The position numbers were made by a program, and so were the translations under genes. The notes beneath the pieces were generated by a model. The model did no database searches. It worked only from the letters and a program-made list of their open reading frames with translations, and was not told the DNA's origin. From Vitreoscilla filiformis (GTDB taxonomy: Bacteria > Pseudomonadota > Gammaproteobacteria > Burkholderiales > Burkholderiaceae_C), in the NCBI RefSeq assembly GCF_002222655.1, contig NZ_CP022423.1:930001-994000 (forward strand): DNA of 64,000 nucleotides. The letters run 5' to 3'. Below are positions 16,317-24,973 of the stretch, piece by piece (position 1 is the stretch's first letter; each line of letters starts with the position of its first letter).

Positions 16317-17812
16317 GCCGCAAAACCCGCCCCTGGTTGTTCTATGACACAACGACCTCCGTCTGCACCACTTGCTTGCGCCAAGTCGAGGCCAAGATCG
16401 TGCTGAAGGACGGTCAGGTGTTCATGGACAAGTGGTGCCCCGTCCACGGCACCGAACGTGTGCTCATGGCCGACGATGCCGATTACTACCGCCAGTGCCG
16501 CGAGCTGTATGTCAAGCCACCGGAAATGCCCGAGCGGTTTGCCACGCCCATGCGCCATGGGTGTCCTTACGACTGTGGTTTGTGCCCAGATCACATGCAG
16601 CACAGTTGCCTGACTGTGGTGGAAATCACCGACCACTGCAACTTGCGCTGCCCCACTTGCTACGCCAACAGCGGCCCCGAGCGCTTGACGCACCGCCCGC
16701 TGGCCGACGTCCTGGCCATGCTGGATGCGGCGGTGGCCAGCGAGGGCGCGCCCGATGTGGTGCAGATCTCCGGCGGCGAGCCGACGCTGCATCCGCAGTT
16801 CTTCGACATTTTGGATGCGGCCAAAGCGCGGCCCATCCGCCACCTCATGCTCAACACGAACGGCGTGCGCATCGCGCAGGAGCCGGGGTTTGCTGAACGG
16901 TTGGCCGCGTACGCCCCGGGGTTCGAGGTGTATTTGCAGTTTGATTCGCTGCGCCGCGCCCCGCTGCTGGACTTGCGCGGCGCCGACCTGCGCCGCATTC
17001 GCGAGCACGCATTGGCGCGCCTGAACGCGGTGGGTTTGTCCACCACGCTGGTGATGACCGTGAAACGCGGTGTGAACGATGACGAGATCGGCGAGGTGAT
17101 TCGTCACGCTGCCGACATCCCCTGCGTGCGCGGGGTGACGCTGCAACCGGTGCAAGACGCGGGGCGCACCGAGGGCTACAACGCCACCCAGCACCGCCTG
17201 ACCGTGAGCGAGATTCGCCGCCGGATCGCCGAGCAATCCGGCCTGTTCACGCTGGAGGATGTGCTGCCCGTGCCCTGCAACCCGGACACCCTGGCCATGG
17301 CCTACGCACTGCGCCTGCCCGGCGCGGCGGCAGGTGTGGACGGCCTGCTGCCGTTAACGCGCTTTGTCGATCCGGCCACGCTGGTGGGTGGGGCGGCCAA
17401 CACCATTGTTTTTGAGCACCAGCCCGAGCTCAAAGGCCAGCTTTTCAAGTTGTTTTCCACCCACCACTCGCCCGAATCCCGGGCCAGTTGCCTGAGTGAG
17501 CTGATGTGCTGCTTGCCCCCAGTGGCGGCCCCCACGGCGCTGGACTATCGCAGCGTGTTCCGCGTGCTCATCGTCCAGTTCATGGACGCACGCGGGCTGG
17601 ACATCCGGGCACTCAAGAAAAGCTGCATCCACATGGCCCAGCCAGACGGACGCATGATCCCGTTCGAAAGTTACAACCTGTTTGAACGGGAACCCGCACA
17701 ACGTGCGCAACTGGCCGCCCTGCGCCGTGAGTTGGACGGATTCCACGCCCAGCGGCAGCCCCGCGATCAAAACGGCATGGCCGACTTGAGCACGCCTTCA
17801 AAAGCGGGGTAG
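16313..17812 (+). CDS. Radical-SAM protein of the tetraether / membrane-spanning lipid synthase (Tes/Mss-like) type
   Basis: 499 residues. The N-terminus holds CTTC (Cys18, Cys21) with CPVH (Cys42), a rubredoxin-like metal site. Then CPYDCGLC (Cys84, 88, 91) is an auxiliary cluster motif and CNLRCPTC (Cys109, 113, 116) the radical-SAM cluster. ISGGEPTLH binds SAM, and late cysteines (SCLSELMCC) could complete auxiliary clusters. This arrangement matches the archaeal tetraether synthase Tes, which joins lipid tails by C-C bonds, and bacterial homologues proposed to make membrane-spanning lipids. Position after acyltransferase and Lgt-like genes supports a lipid substrate. The product here is unproven. 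Its last 46 bp overlap the convergent PilJ-N-like gene. Confidence 0.85.
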   Translation: MSRKTRPWLFYDTTTSVCTTCLRQVEAKIVLKDGQVFMDKWCPVHGTERVLMADDADYYRQCRELYVKPPEMPERFATPMRHGCPYDCGLCPDHMQHSCLTVVEITDHCNLRCPTCYANSGPERLTHRPLADVLAMLDAAVASEGAPDVVQISGGEPTLHPQFFDILDAAKARPIRHLMLNTNGVRIAQEPGFAERLAAYAPGFEVYLQFDSLRRAPLLDLRGADLRRIREHALARLNAVGLSTTLVMTVKRGVNDDEIGEVIRHAADIPCVRGVTLQPVQDAGRTEGYNATQHRLTVSEIRRRIAEQSGLFTLEDVLPVPCNPDTLAMAYALRLPGAAAGVDGLLPLTRFVDPATLVGGAANTIVFEHQPELKGQLFKLFSTHHSPESRASCLSELMCCLPPVAAPTALDYRSVFRVLIVQFMDARGLDIRALKKSCIHMAQPDGRMIPFESYNLFEREPAQRAQLAALRRELDGFHAQRQPRDQNGMADLSTPSKAG

Positions 17813-18597
17813 AGCTGGGAGAGCACTTCGAGCGTCAATTCGCTGGTGGTGCAGACTTTTTCCATGGCGCTGCTGTCGCGTGATTGCAGGTCGAGGGCCT
17901 GGTTCATCAGGGTCCACTGGTTGTTGAGCAGGGCCAAGTCTTGGGTGATCTGCGGTGTCTTGAGCGGGAAAGCTTGCAGTTCAGCCAATTGACGCGCAAA
18001 CGCTTGACGACCGGCGAGCAGCAATTGCTGTTGTGTTTTCTCGTCCTGTCCGGTGCGCACCAGCAGGAAGTGGACGGCCATGTGCTGGGTCAAGCGCTGC
18101 AAATCGGCGGTGACGGCCAAAATCTGCGCCTGAGGCAACTCCGACTCGTTGACCAAGCGCACCACCAACGCATCGGCGGTTTGTCCGAGCGCATCGGCAC
18201 GCTGGGACAGGGTCAGCAAGTTGAGGGGGTTTTTCATGTCCAAGCGCGTCAACGTCAAAAAGTCGTTGTACTGCTTGGCCAGGGTTTGGTACTGCGGCAG
18301 TGCAGGATGGCCGACCAAGCCATCGCCCAGCTCGGTCAACAAGCGCCGAACCTCGGCCACGGAGTCGGTCAGGGTGCGTTCGGCGCGCTGGGTTTGGATG
18401 TTCAACGTCAGTTGAACGTGCCCGCGTGTGATGCGATCGGTCAGCACCGACAAACGGGTGGCGCGTGCCACCAGCACGCGAGGATCGGCGGGCGGACGAC
18501 GTCCTGCTGTTTGCGCCTGGGCCAGGGGCACGCCGGACAAAAGGACACCTGCGCCCACCAAATGGTGCAGGGCGGTACGGCGGCAAAGGCTGTGCAT
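17767..18597 (-). CDS. Exported protein with PilJ/NarX-like N-terminal sensor domains
   Basis: 276 residues from ATG 18597, chosen because GAGGAG lies 8 nt upstream; the frame extends further but without signs of coding. A signal peptide ends near LAQAQT. The rest is helical with two repeated units, each starting with a hydrophobic-basic helix and holding QTQRAER-like segments. This resembles the ligand-binding domain of type IV pili methyl-accepting proteins (PilJ N-terminal domain), here without a membrane anchor or signalling domain. It is probably a periplasmic binding or sensing protein. It overlaps the end of the radical-SAM gene in convergent orientation. Confidence 0.7.
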   Translation of the reverse strand: MHSLCRRTALHHLVGAGVLLSGVPLAQAQTAGRRPPADPRVLVARATRLSVLTDRITRGHVQLTLNIQTQRAERTLTDSVAEVRRLLTELGDGLVGHPALPQYQTLAKQYNDFLTLTRLDMKNPLNLLTLSQRADALGQTADALVVRLVNESELPQAQILAVTADLQRLTQHMAVHFLLVRTGQDEKTQQQLLLAGRQAFARQLAELQAFPLKTPQITQDLALLNNQWTLMNQALDLQSRDSSAMEKVCTTSELTLEVLSQLYPAFEGVLKSAMPF

Positions 18598-18649
18598 GCA
18601 AAGTTCTCCTCGGAAAGCGACGGGACAGGGTGGGCAGGGGTTGTGCGCG

Positions 18650-20263
18650 CTATTTTGCAAGGCGCACCTGAACATCGGCGGAACGGCACCAGGTGTCGCC
18701 GTCGAAGTACGCCTGCCCTTGTGCGGCCAGTTTGAGCAAATGCGCGGTTAAGGAGCGCGCCGCCAACCCATGGCGTGCGGGCGGCACGTCACCGTACACA
18801 TCGGGCACCAAAGCTTCCACCGTGGCCCGCCCGTGGGCGGTGATGGCCGCCAACACGCGGGCTTCGCGTTGCAGGCGGTGTGCCAGGATGCGACGCACCT
18901 CGCTGTGCGGGTGGGCCATGAGAAAACCATGCCCGGGCGCCAAGCCGGTCAAAGGCTCGTCCAGCAGCCGTTCCAGCGAGGTGAAGTACTGCCCCATGTC
19001 CCCGTCGGGCGGGTTGATGATGACCGTCGAGCTTTGCATGATGTGGTCGCCGGTGAACAGCAACCCGTCCTCCTCCCACAGCCAGCACACATGGTTGCTG
19101 GCGTGGCCGGGGGTGTGCAGGGCGCGCAACGTGCAACCCGGGGCGGGCGTGAAGCGATCCCCGTCTTGCACCGCCACATCCGGTTGAAACGCCATGTCCT
19201 GCCCCTGCGGGTGCCCGGCGGCGCGCCCCACACAGCGTGCCCCCGTGCGGGCCTTCAAGGCTTGCGCGGCGGGAGAATGATCCCGGTGCGTGTGCGTCAC
19301 CAAGATGTGCCCCACGCCGGTGGCGCCGAGTGAGTCCACGGCGGCCAGCACCGCGTCCAGGTGCGCGGCGGTGTGAGCGTCATCCGGGCCGGGGTCGATC
19401 ACGACCGCTGGTTGGCCAGGGCCGCCCAGCACATAGGTGTTGGTGCCTGGCCCCGTCATCACCGAGCCGTTGGCGCAGGTGACGCGCCGCAGGCAGGGCG
19501 CCAAGCGGACGATGCGCAGCGGTTGCAAGTCGGCGTGAACATGGCCCTGGCCGGTGGGGTCGAGCCGGCCAATTTCTGCCCAAGCGGGTTCCTCCGGCAA
19601 GACAGGGCGCACCCCGCGTGCATCGCGGCCCAAACGTGGCATGTGGCACACCGGCGCGGGTTGCGCCTCCGCCCAGCGCAGGCCGTCGGCCACACAAGCC
19701 CAACCGGCCAGGGTGCGCAGCAAACGCCGCGTCACAGGGAGCAGCTTGAGTTGGGTTTCCGGCGCCAAGGCTTGCGTCGGACTCAGCCAAGCCCATTCGG
19801 TGACTTCGCCCAAATCGGCCCGGGGCACTTGGTCGGCGGGCATGCGGGCGAGGAAGAAGCGCGTGTCAAACCGCTTCGGGATGCCGTGAGGGGTGAGCCA
19901 ATGGGCAAAGTAGTGCAGCGCGGAAGCGTCCAGAGACACGGCCACTTCCTCGGCACACTCCCGCACCGCCGCATTGACGTAAGCCCACGCCCCAGCGGGC
20001 AACCCCATGCGGGCACTCAGCGCAGCATCAGCAGGAGAGGGCACATCCGGGGCATCGCCGTCCTCCAGCACCCCGCCGGGGAAGACCCAAATCCCGCTGC
20101 GCTGATCGCCCTCGCGCTCGGCGCGGCGCAACAACAGCACTTCCAAGCCCTGGGCGCCGTCTCTCAGCAGGATCACACTCGCCGCCCGGCGGGCGCCTTC
20201 GGCCGCTTGGGCCAGTTCATCAGCACTCAACGGTTCCAGCATCATGGCATCGTCACGTTTCAT
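18650..20263 (-). CDS. NUDIX hydrolase fused to a metallo-beta-lactamase-fold hydrolase
   Basis: 537 residues from ATG 20263 (a second possible start is the ATGATG near 20245). Residues ~20-240 are a NUDIX domain: the box is recognisable around GGVLEDGD and VRECAEEVAV. Residues ~270-537 are a metallo-beta-lactamase fold with the HTHRDH zinc motif, a later zinc histidine in HTPGHASNH, an Asp ligand in FTGDHIM and APGHG. The C-terminal end resembles the LACTB2/RNase-Z-like group with a winged tail (AARSLTAHLLKLAAQGQAYF). Such fusions may clean up damaged nucleotides, acyl-CoA or thioester products, but the substrate is unknown. It is divergent from the ferredoxin gene. Confidence 0.87.
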   Translation of the reverse strand: MKRDDAMMLEPLSADELAQAAEGARRAASVILLRDGAQGLEVLLLRRAEREGDQRSGIWVFPGGVLEDGDAPDVPSPADAALSARMGLPAGAWAYVNAAVRECAEEVAVSLDASALHYFAHWLTPHGIPKRFDTRFFLARMPADQVPRADLGEVTEWAWLSPTQALAPETQLKLLPVTRRLLRTLAGWACVADGLRWAEAQPAPVCHMPRLGRDARGVRPVLPEEPAWAEIGRLDPTGQGHVHADLQPLRIVRLAPCLRRVTCANGSVMTGPGTNTYVLGGPGQPAVVIDPGPDDAHTAAHLDAVLAAVDSLGATGVGHILVTHTHRDHSPAAQALKARTGARCVGRAAGHPQGQDMAFQPDVAVQDGDRFTPAPGCTLRALHTPGHASNHVCWLWEEDGLLFTGDHIMQSSTVIINPPDGDMGQYFTSLERLLDEPLTGLAPGHGFLMAHPHSEVRRILAHRLQREARVLAAITAHGRATVEALVPDVYGDVPPARHGLAARSLTAHLLKLAAQGQAYFDGDTWCRSADVQVRLAK

Positions 20264-20317
20264 CCACCAAAGGGCTGCACGATACACAGCCCGGTGTCGC
20301 CTGGCATGATCGTGCCC

Positions 20318-20668
20318 ATGGACGTTCAGACTTGGTTGCGCATCGAGCCCGCAGGCTGGCGCCTGCCCTGGCCTGCGGGGATGACCTTGCTCGAAGCCGC
20401 CCAGCACCACGGCGTGCGCTTGCCGCGCTCATGCCGCAACGGGACGTGCCGGGCTTGTTTGTGCCAGCGCACGGCGGGCGCGACGCACCATCGCATCGCT
20501 TGGCCGGGGCTGAGTGCCGAGGAACGCGAGGCCGGCTGGATCTTGCCGTGCGTCAGCGACGCCGACGGGCCAGGCGAAGTGGTGATCCACCAACCCGAGG
20601 CTCAGCGCGGCATCCCATCGACGAACACCCGCAGTTCGCCCGGGGCAAACGCCGTCCAGGGTTCGTGA
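20318..20668 (+). CDS. Plant-type 2Fe-2S ferredoxin
   Basis: 116 residues from ATG 20318. The cluster ligands are Cys39, Cys44 and Cys47 in CRNGTCRAC, plus Cys78 in ILPC, the standard CX4CX2C-X30-C pattern. A beta-grasp fold is supported by the opening strands and TLLEAAQHHG. It is a small electron carrier; no partner oxidoreductase is adjacent. It is transcribed away from the NUDIX gene with 54 bp between starts, and its last 67 bp overlap the convergent amidotransferase gene, so its last ~20 residues (after the conserved domain) may not be important. Confidence 0.85.
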   Translation: MDVQTWLRIEPAGWRLPWPAGMTLLEAAQHHGVRLPRSCRNGTCRACLCQRTAGATHHRIAWPGLSAEEREAGWILPCVSDADGPGEVVIHQPEAQRGIPSTNTRSSPGANAVQGS

Positions 20669-21354
20669 TCGGTCAGCGGCTCGGTGGCGATGATGGCCAC
20701 CCGATCCGCTGGCGTGGTGTGTTCTGAGAAATTCACGCTCACCTCGTCATCGCGCAGCCGCGCTTCGCCGAACGGGTGTTGCCGCACCAGCCAGTGCAGT
20801 TTGGTGGAGTTGTGGGCCCACAGCGCTTGCCCGTTGGACAGCAGCATGTTGAAGGTGCCGTGGCGGTGCAACTGGGGCATCAGTTCGGCCAGCGTGCGGG
20901 TGAGTTCGTCCACTGGTGGCACACAGGCGTGGGATTTGGCCAGCTCTTGCATCAGCCAGCAAAACGCCCGTTCGCTGTCCGTGTCGCCGACGGGGCGGAA
21001 AGCGCCGTGCAAACGCGGGTGAAAGTCCACCAAGTTGCCGTTGTGCGCAAACACCCAATACCGCCCCCACAGCTCACGCACGAACGGATGGGTGTTTTCC
21101 AAAGCCACCCGGCCTTGCGTGGCCTTGCGGATGTGGGCGATGACGTGGTGGCTGCGGATCGGCCACGTCTTGACCAACTCCGCCACGGGCGACTGGCGGG
21201 CGCTGCGCCAATCGACAAAGAGCCGCACGCCCTTGTCTTCAAAAAAACCGATGCCGAAGCCGTCCTTGTGCTCATCGGCGCGCGTGGCCAAGCCGGTGAA
21301 GCTGAACATGACATCGGTGGGGGTGTTGGCATTCATGCCCAGCAGTTGGCACAT
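20602..21354 (-). CDS. Class II glutamine amidotransferase (YafJ-like)
   Basis: 250 residues from ATG 21354, giving an N-terminal Met-Cys so that Cys2 is the Ntn nucleophile after Met removal. Supporting motifs are HIRKATQG (the HxR region), NTHPFVRE, FAHNGNL and the DTDSE segment typical of YafJ-type amidotransferases. The enzyme should release ammonia from glutamine, but the synthase domain and acceptor are not present, and the physiological reaction is unknown. No Shine-Dalgarno is visible on the coding strand; the upstream region is CCTCC-rich instead. It is divergent from the DksA-like gene. Confidence 0.88.
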   Translation of the reverse strand: MCQLLGMNANTPTDVMFSFTGLATRADEHKDGFGIGFFEDKGVRLFVDWRSARQSPVAELVKTWPIRSHHVIAHIRKATQGRVALENTHPFVRELWGRYWVFAHNGNLVDFHPRLHGAFRPVGDTDSERAFCWLMQELAKSHACVPPVDELTRTLAELMPQLHRHGTFNMLLSNGQALWAHNSTKLHWLVRQHPFGEARLRDDEVSVNFSEHTTPADRVAIIATEPLTDHEPWTAFAPGELRVFVDGMPR

Positions 21355-21525
21355 GTCGAACTCGCAAAGAGGAGGGAGGGCACCAGCGCGGCGCACCGGT
21401 GGGGCTGTGATTCTAGGAAGCCACGTCAGCGGGTGAAAGCGCTGAGGGGCGGTCTGTCTTGAGGTTGCTCAAGCCACGGGCCCGCCCTTGGCGCGACCAT
21501 GGGGCAACAAGGAGAAAACCACCTC

Positions 21526-21921
21526 ATGACCACCGCTCCCACTCCCCTCAGCACCGAGCAACGCACGTGGCTCGCCGCGCAACTGCGCGCCCAGTTGCAG
21601 GCCCTTGACCGTCAGGTTCATGAGCACCAAGCCGGGCAGACCCGTGTCGAGTACGCCGCCGAGCTGCTCAACCAAGAAGAAGGCGCTCGGCCCCAGCACG
21701 ATGCGGATCGCGAAATCGCCCTCGAACGGGCCGATCGTGAGCAAATGACCTTGGGCGTCATCAGCCAAGCCTTGGCCCGCATTGACGACCCCGCCTTCGG
21801 CCTGTGCGAAGACTGTGAAGAACCCATCGCGTGGGGGCGTTTGCAGCTCGAACCCTGGGCGCTGCGCTGTGTGGCGTGCGAATCGGCCCGCGAAGGCCGC
21901 ACCGTGCATCACAAGCTCTGA
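21526..21921 (+). CDS. TraR/DksA-family zinc-finger protein
   Basis: 131 residues from ATG 21526, with AAGGAG 11 nt upstream. The N-terminal half is a coiled coil; the C-terminal C4 finger reads CEDC ... CVAC with the family element YGxC replaced by FGLCEDCEEPI. DksA-like proteins enter the RNA polymerase secondary channel and, often with ppGpp, change transcription initiation. The acidic coiled-coil tip may be present around HDADREI. This is probably a paralogue rather than the main DksA, because it is shorter and the tip residues differ. Confidence 0.85.
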   Translation: MTTAPTPLSTEQRTWLAAQLRAQLQALDRQVHEHQAGQTRVEYAAELLNQEEGARPQHDADREIALERADREQMTLGVISQALARIDDPAFGLCEDCEEPIAWGRLQLEPWALRCVACESAREGRTVHHKL

Positions 21922-21928
21922 CGCAACC

Positions 21929-22951
21929 TCATGCCCCACCGAACAGGGCGTTCAGATCGGCGGTTTCCGTGTGGCCGACGTGCTGGCCGGGGCCGTCGAG
22001 CCAGCGTTGGGTTTCGGCCCGGCCCAAGTCGCGCAGGGCTTCGAAGTATTGACGTTGCACCGCCAAGCGGCTGTGCGGCGCTTGATGCGCCAGGGCCTCG
22101 CCGCCGTCCAGCAGGTGGAATCGCCCGGCGCGCAGCAGCCGCTCCGAGCGACGCAGCGCCGGCCACCAACCGCGCCGCGCTTGGGCCTGCCAGTGCCCGA
22201 GTTGGCGCAGCTCGGTCAACAGGGGCGCGTTGAATGCCAAATCCAGCGTGCGGGCGTGGATGTCGGCAGCACTGCGCGGGGTGCTCGGGTAACGCCGGGG
22301 CATGAGCAGCACCAGCAAGGTGTCGCGCGCGTGCTCATCCAGCAGCAGGGGCAACACAGGAGGATTGGCGCTGTAGCCGCCATCCCAGTACGGTTCCCCG
22401 TCGATCCACGTGGGGCGGAACAGCGTGGGTAGGCAAGCGGAGGCCAGCACCATGTCCGGCGTTAACTCGTGCTCGCGGAACAGGCGCAGCCGGCCCGTGT
22501 TGGCTTGGGTGGCCGCGATGTACAGCGGCAGCGGACATTCGCGCCGCAGCCGTTCGAAATCAAACTGCTGGTGCAGGAGATCGCGCAACGGGTGCAGATC
22601 CAGCGGGTTGGCGTGTTCGGGCGCGAGGTAGTGCGTCCAATGCAGCATCCATTGCGCCAGCGGCGTGAGGCGCGGCGCCAGGGCGTCTGAGCCGGCCAGC
22701 ACCAGCGTGCCGTCGGGTACGCCAGCGGCCACGGCGTGCCAAAGACGCGTCAGGGCTTCGCGGGCGCCCTCGGGGCCACCTTCCATCCAGCCATGCGCCA
22801 ACGCCAGGGCATTCATGGCGCCAGCGCTGGTGCCGCTCACCGCCCCAGGATGGCACCGGCCACTGGCCAGCAGCGCATCCAACACGCCCCAGGTGAAGGC
22901 GCCATGAGCACCACCACCTTGCAGGGCCAGATTCAGGGTGGGAACGGCCAT
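21929..22951 (-). CDS. Patatin-like phospholipase
   Basis: 340 residues. The oxyanion loop is QGGGAHGAF, the nucleophile Ser42 sits in SGTSAG (GXSXG), and the catalytic Asp lies in YWDGGYSANPP, completing the Ser-Asp dyad of patatin lipases. There is no signal peptide, so it is cytosolic or membrane-associated and should hydrolyse phospholipid or acylated substrates. It is the last gene of a probable operon: ABC-ATPase/phosphatase fusion, roadblock-like protein (11 bp away), then patatin. The shared operon suggests regulated lipid hydrolysis. Confidence 0.9.
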   Translation of the reverse strand: MAVPTLNLALQGGGAHGAFTWGVLDALLASGRCHPGAVSGTSAGAMNALALAHGWMEGGPEGAREALTRLWHAVAAGVPDGTLVLAGSDALAPRLTPLAQWMLHWTHYLAPEHANPLDLHPLRDLLHQQFDFERLRRECPLPLYIAATQANTGRLRLFREHELTPDMVLASACLPTLFRPTWIDGEPYWDGGYSANPPVLPLLLDEHARDTLLVLLMPRRYPSTPRSAADIHARTLDLAFNAPLLTELRQLGHWQAQARRGWWPALRRSERLLRAGRFHLLDGGEALAHQAPHSRLAVQRQYFEALRDLGRAETQRWLDGPGQHVGHTETADLNALFGGA

Positions 22952-22961
22952 GCGGTGAAAC

Positions 22962-23369
22962 TCAGACCACCGCTTCGATCTGAGGCATCGACAAACGCGC
23001 CTTGGTCAGCGCCATGCCCAGGTTGGCCGATTTGCGGCACACCAGCACCAGCACGTAGTCGGGGTAGCGTTTGCCGCGCAAGAACAGGTGAACCAGGTTG
23101 TCACTGTTGATGATGATTTCTTGGAAGTAGTGGTGGCCGTTGTCTTCCGGCAAACCACGTGCGCGCTTGAACAGCGTTTCGATCATCGAAACGTTTTGGC
23201 CTTGAAACAAGTCGGCGGTGGCGGCGGCCACCAAGTCGATCACATCGCGTGGATGCGAATCGACGGTTTTGAGCGACAGCAGCATGCCAGTCGTCAAATC
23301 CACATAACCGCCGGCGAGACATTCGGGCACGCTGGCGACGGCTTTGGCAAGTTGTTGATCCAGGGGCAT
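22962..23369 (-). CDS. Small cytosolic protein, possibly roadblock/LC7-like
   Basis: 135 residues. Alternating beta strands and helices (YVDLTTGMLLSLKT, QEIIINSDNLVHLFLRG, YVLVLVCRKSANLG) resemble a roadblock/LC7 fold, small dimeric regulators often paired with GTPases. The match is by pattern only and no decisive motif exists. A weak AGG ribosome site precedes the ATG. It lies 11 bp upstream of the patatin gene and 51 bp downstream of the ABC-ATPase/phosphatase fusion, all on the minus strand, so it is likely a regulatory partner in that operon. No GTPase gene is adjacent. Confidence 0.7.
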   Translation of the reverse strand: MPLDQQLAKAVASVPECLAGGYVDLTTGMLLSLKTVDSHPRDVIDLVAAATADLFQGQNVSMIETLFKRARGLPEDNGHHYFQEIIINSDNLVHLFLRGKRYPDYVLVLVCRKSANLGMALTKARLSMPQIEAVV

Positions 23370-23420
23370 GGGGTACCTTGAGGACTTTGAGTGGGTGGGG
23401 AGGAAATGAAAATCAATGCT

Positions 23421-24839
23421 TCAAACACGGCGCCGGAATGATGTTTCCAATTCATGCAAAAACGCTTCCTGCGGAATGGATTGAACATATTCCTTATCGA
23501 TGTCTCGCAGGCGTTGCAAGGCGGCATCGGCTGCCATGCCTTGGTGAATGAGCCAGCCAGCCACCACGGTGCCGGTTCGTCCCAATCCGGCGCGGCAGTG
23601 GACACACAGCACTTCCCCTTGCTCCAGCAAGCGTGTCATGCGGATGGCCAGCATGCGCAACTGATGCACCGACGGGGCTTCGCGGTCGTAGATGGGCAAG
23701 TGCAAGTTGCGCAGGCCGTGTTCAGCGAGTTTGGTTTGGGGTAAATCGCCTCGGGTCAACGTGATCAGCATCGTCACGCCCACGGTTTTGAGCGCGACCA
23801 AATCCAAATCGATGCCGAGCACCGCACCAGGCAGGGGGGCGGTGCCCAAGCGACCTTGCAGAATCCAACGAAACCCCCGTGGACCTCGGTACTCTGGTTG
23901 TGCGTAGGGGTCGGCTTGCTGTTGGGTGTGTGGCAGGTCGTCGTCTTGGGGCGATGCCTCCATGGCGGGCGACGCTTCATCCAGGGGCGGCGGAGCCGAT
24001 GGGAGCACGCCAGAATCCGGCACAAGCGTCCGCGCTTCTGGGGGGAGTGGTGGTGGTGCAAAGCCTTCGGACAGCGCCTCAATGGGCGCGTCTGGCGCTG
24101 CCACGCAGCAACTGCCGGTGCGCACAAACTGCGCGGCCACGTCGTTGGCCGGGGCGGTGAAAAACGTGGCAGCGGACTGCGCGGCTTGCACCCGCCCACC
24201 TGCGATCAGGATGATGCATTGCCCCAACTCACGGGCTTGGCGTTGGTTGTGCGTGACCATCAGCACGGGCACATGCGGGGCGATATGGCTCAACAGGGTG
24301 CTGACCCGTCGGCAGTCCGCATCAGACAACGTCGAAGTCGGCTCATCAAGCATGAGCAGCGTGGGCCGTGTTGCCAGCTCGCCCAAGATCGCAACGCAGC
24401 GCTGCAAACCAACAGGCAGGCGAATCGTTGGGTCTTGCAGGAAAGGCACCAAGTCGGCGCAGCCGTACGCATCCAACAACGCTTGAACTTGCTCGCGCAG
24501 CTTGTCTGGGCTGAGTGGGCTGCTGGCTTGGCGGCATCGATCTGCCAGAAAGTCCCCCACCCGTGCGCTGAGGGCACGGGGGTTTTGCACCACCAGGGCA
24601 GGGCGGTGGCCCTCCCGCAAGGCTTGGTCGGCCAGCGTGACATGGCCCCATTCACGGTAACGGCGGTTGGCTTGGCTCAACCCCGCCAGCGCACGTACCA
24701 AGGTGGATTTACCCGTGCCCGAAGGCCCCATCAGGAGGGTGATACCCGTCGCAGGAACGTCAAAAGACAGCTCGGCGAGGATGACTCGCTCGCCAAAGGC
24801 CACACCGAAACCTTCGGCATGGAGAACATGCTGAACCAA
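23421..24839 (-). CDS. ABC-type ATPase fused to a dual-specificity phosphatase
   Basis: 472 residues. Residues 1-230 are an ABC nucleotide-binding domain: Walker A GPSGTGKST (38-46), Q-loop Gln85, Walker B LLMLDEPTS (Asp165, Glu166) and switch His197. The signature LSGGQ is replaced by LPVGLQ (141-146). A Pro/Ala-rich linker (~245-325) leads to a cysteine phosphatase domain with HCRAGLGRTG (nucleophile Cys415, Arg421) and a likely general acid in IYDRE. TTG 24839 is the start because GGAGG stands 8 nt upstream and no in-frame ATG fits. No permease is adjacent, so a transport role is doubtful. It heads the operon with the roadblock-like and patatin genes. Confidence 0.9.
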   Translation of the reverse strand: MVQHVLHAEGFGVAFGERVILAELSFDVPATGITLLMGPSGTGKSTLVRALAGLSQANRRYREWGHVTLADQALREGHRPALVVQNPRALSARVGDFLADRCRQASSPLSPDKLREQVQALLDAYGCADLVPFLQDPTIRLPVGLQRCVAILGELATRPTLLMLDEPTSTLSDADCRRVSTLLSHIAPHVPVLMVTHNQRQARELGQCIILIAGGRVQAAQSAATFFTAPANDVAAQFVRTGSCCVAAPDAPIEALSEGFAPPPLPPEARTLVPDSGVLPSAPPPLDEASPAMEASPQDDDLPHTQQQADPYAQPEYRGPRGFRWILQGRLGTAPLPGAVLGIDLDLVALKTVGVTMLITLTRGDLPQTKLAEHGLRNLHLPIYDREAPSVHQLRMLAIRMTRLLEQGEVLCVHCRAGLGRTGTVVAGWLIHQGMAADAALQRLRDIDKEYVQSIPQEAFLHELETSFRRRV

Positions 24840-24973
24840 GGAAGTTTCCTCCAGAAAAACCGTCCAAACAGAGGCGCGCCGGTCATGGCATCAAGTTGAC
24901 ACCTGTTTGCCAGCTCGCATCGGCGCATCGGGCGCTCGACTTCGCTCTATTTGTGAAAGTTTTTTGATCTGGC

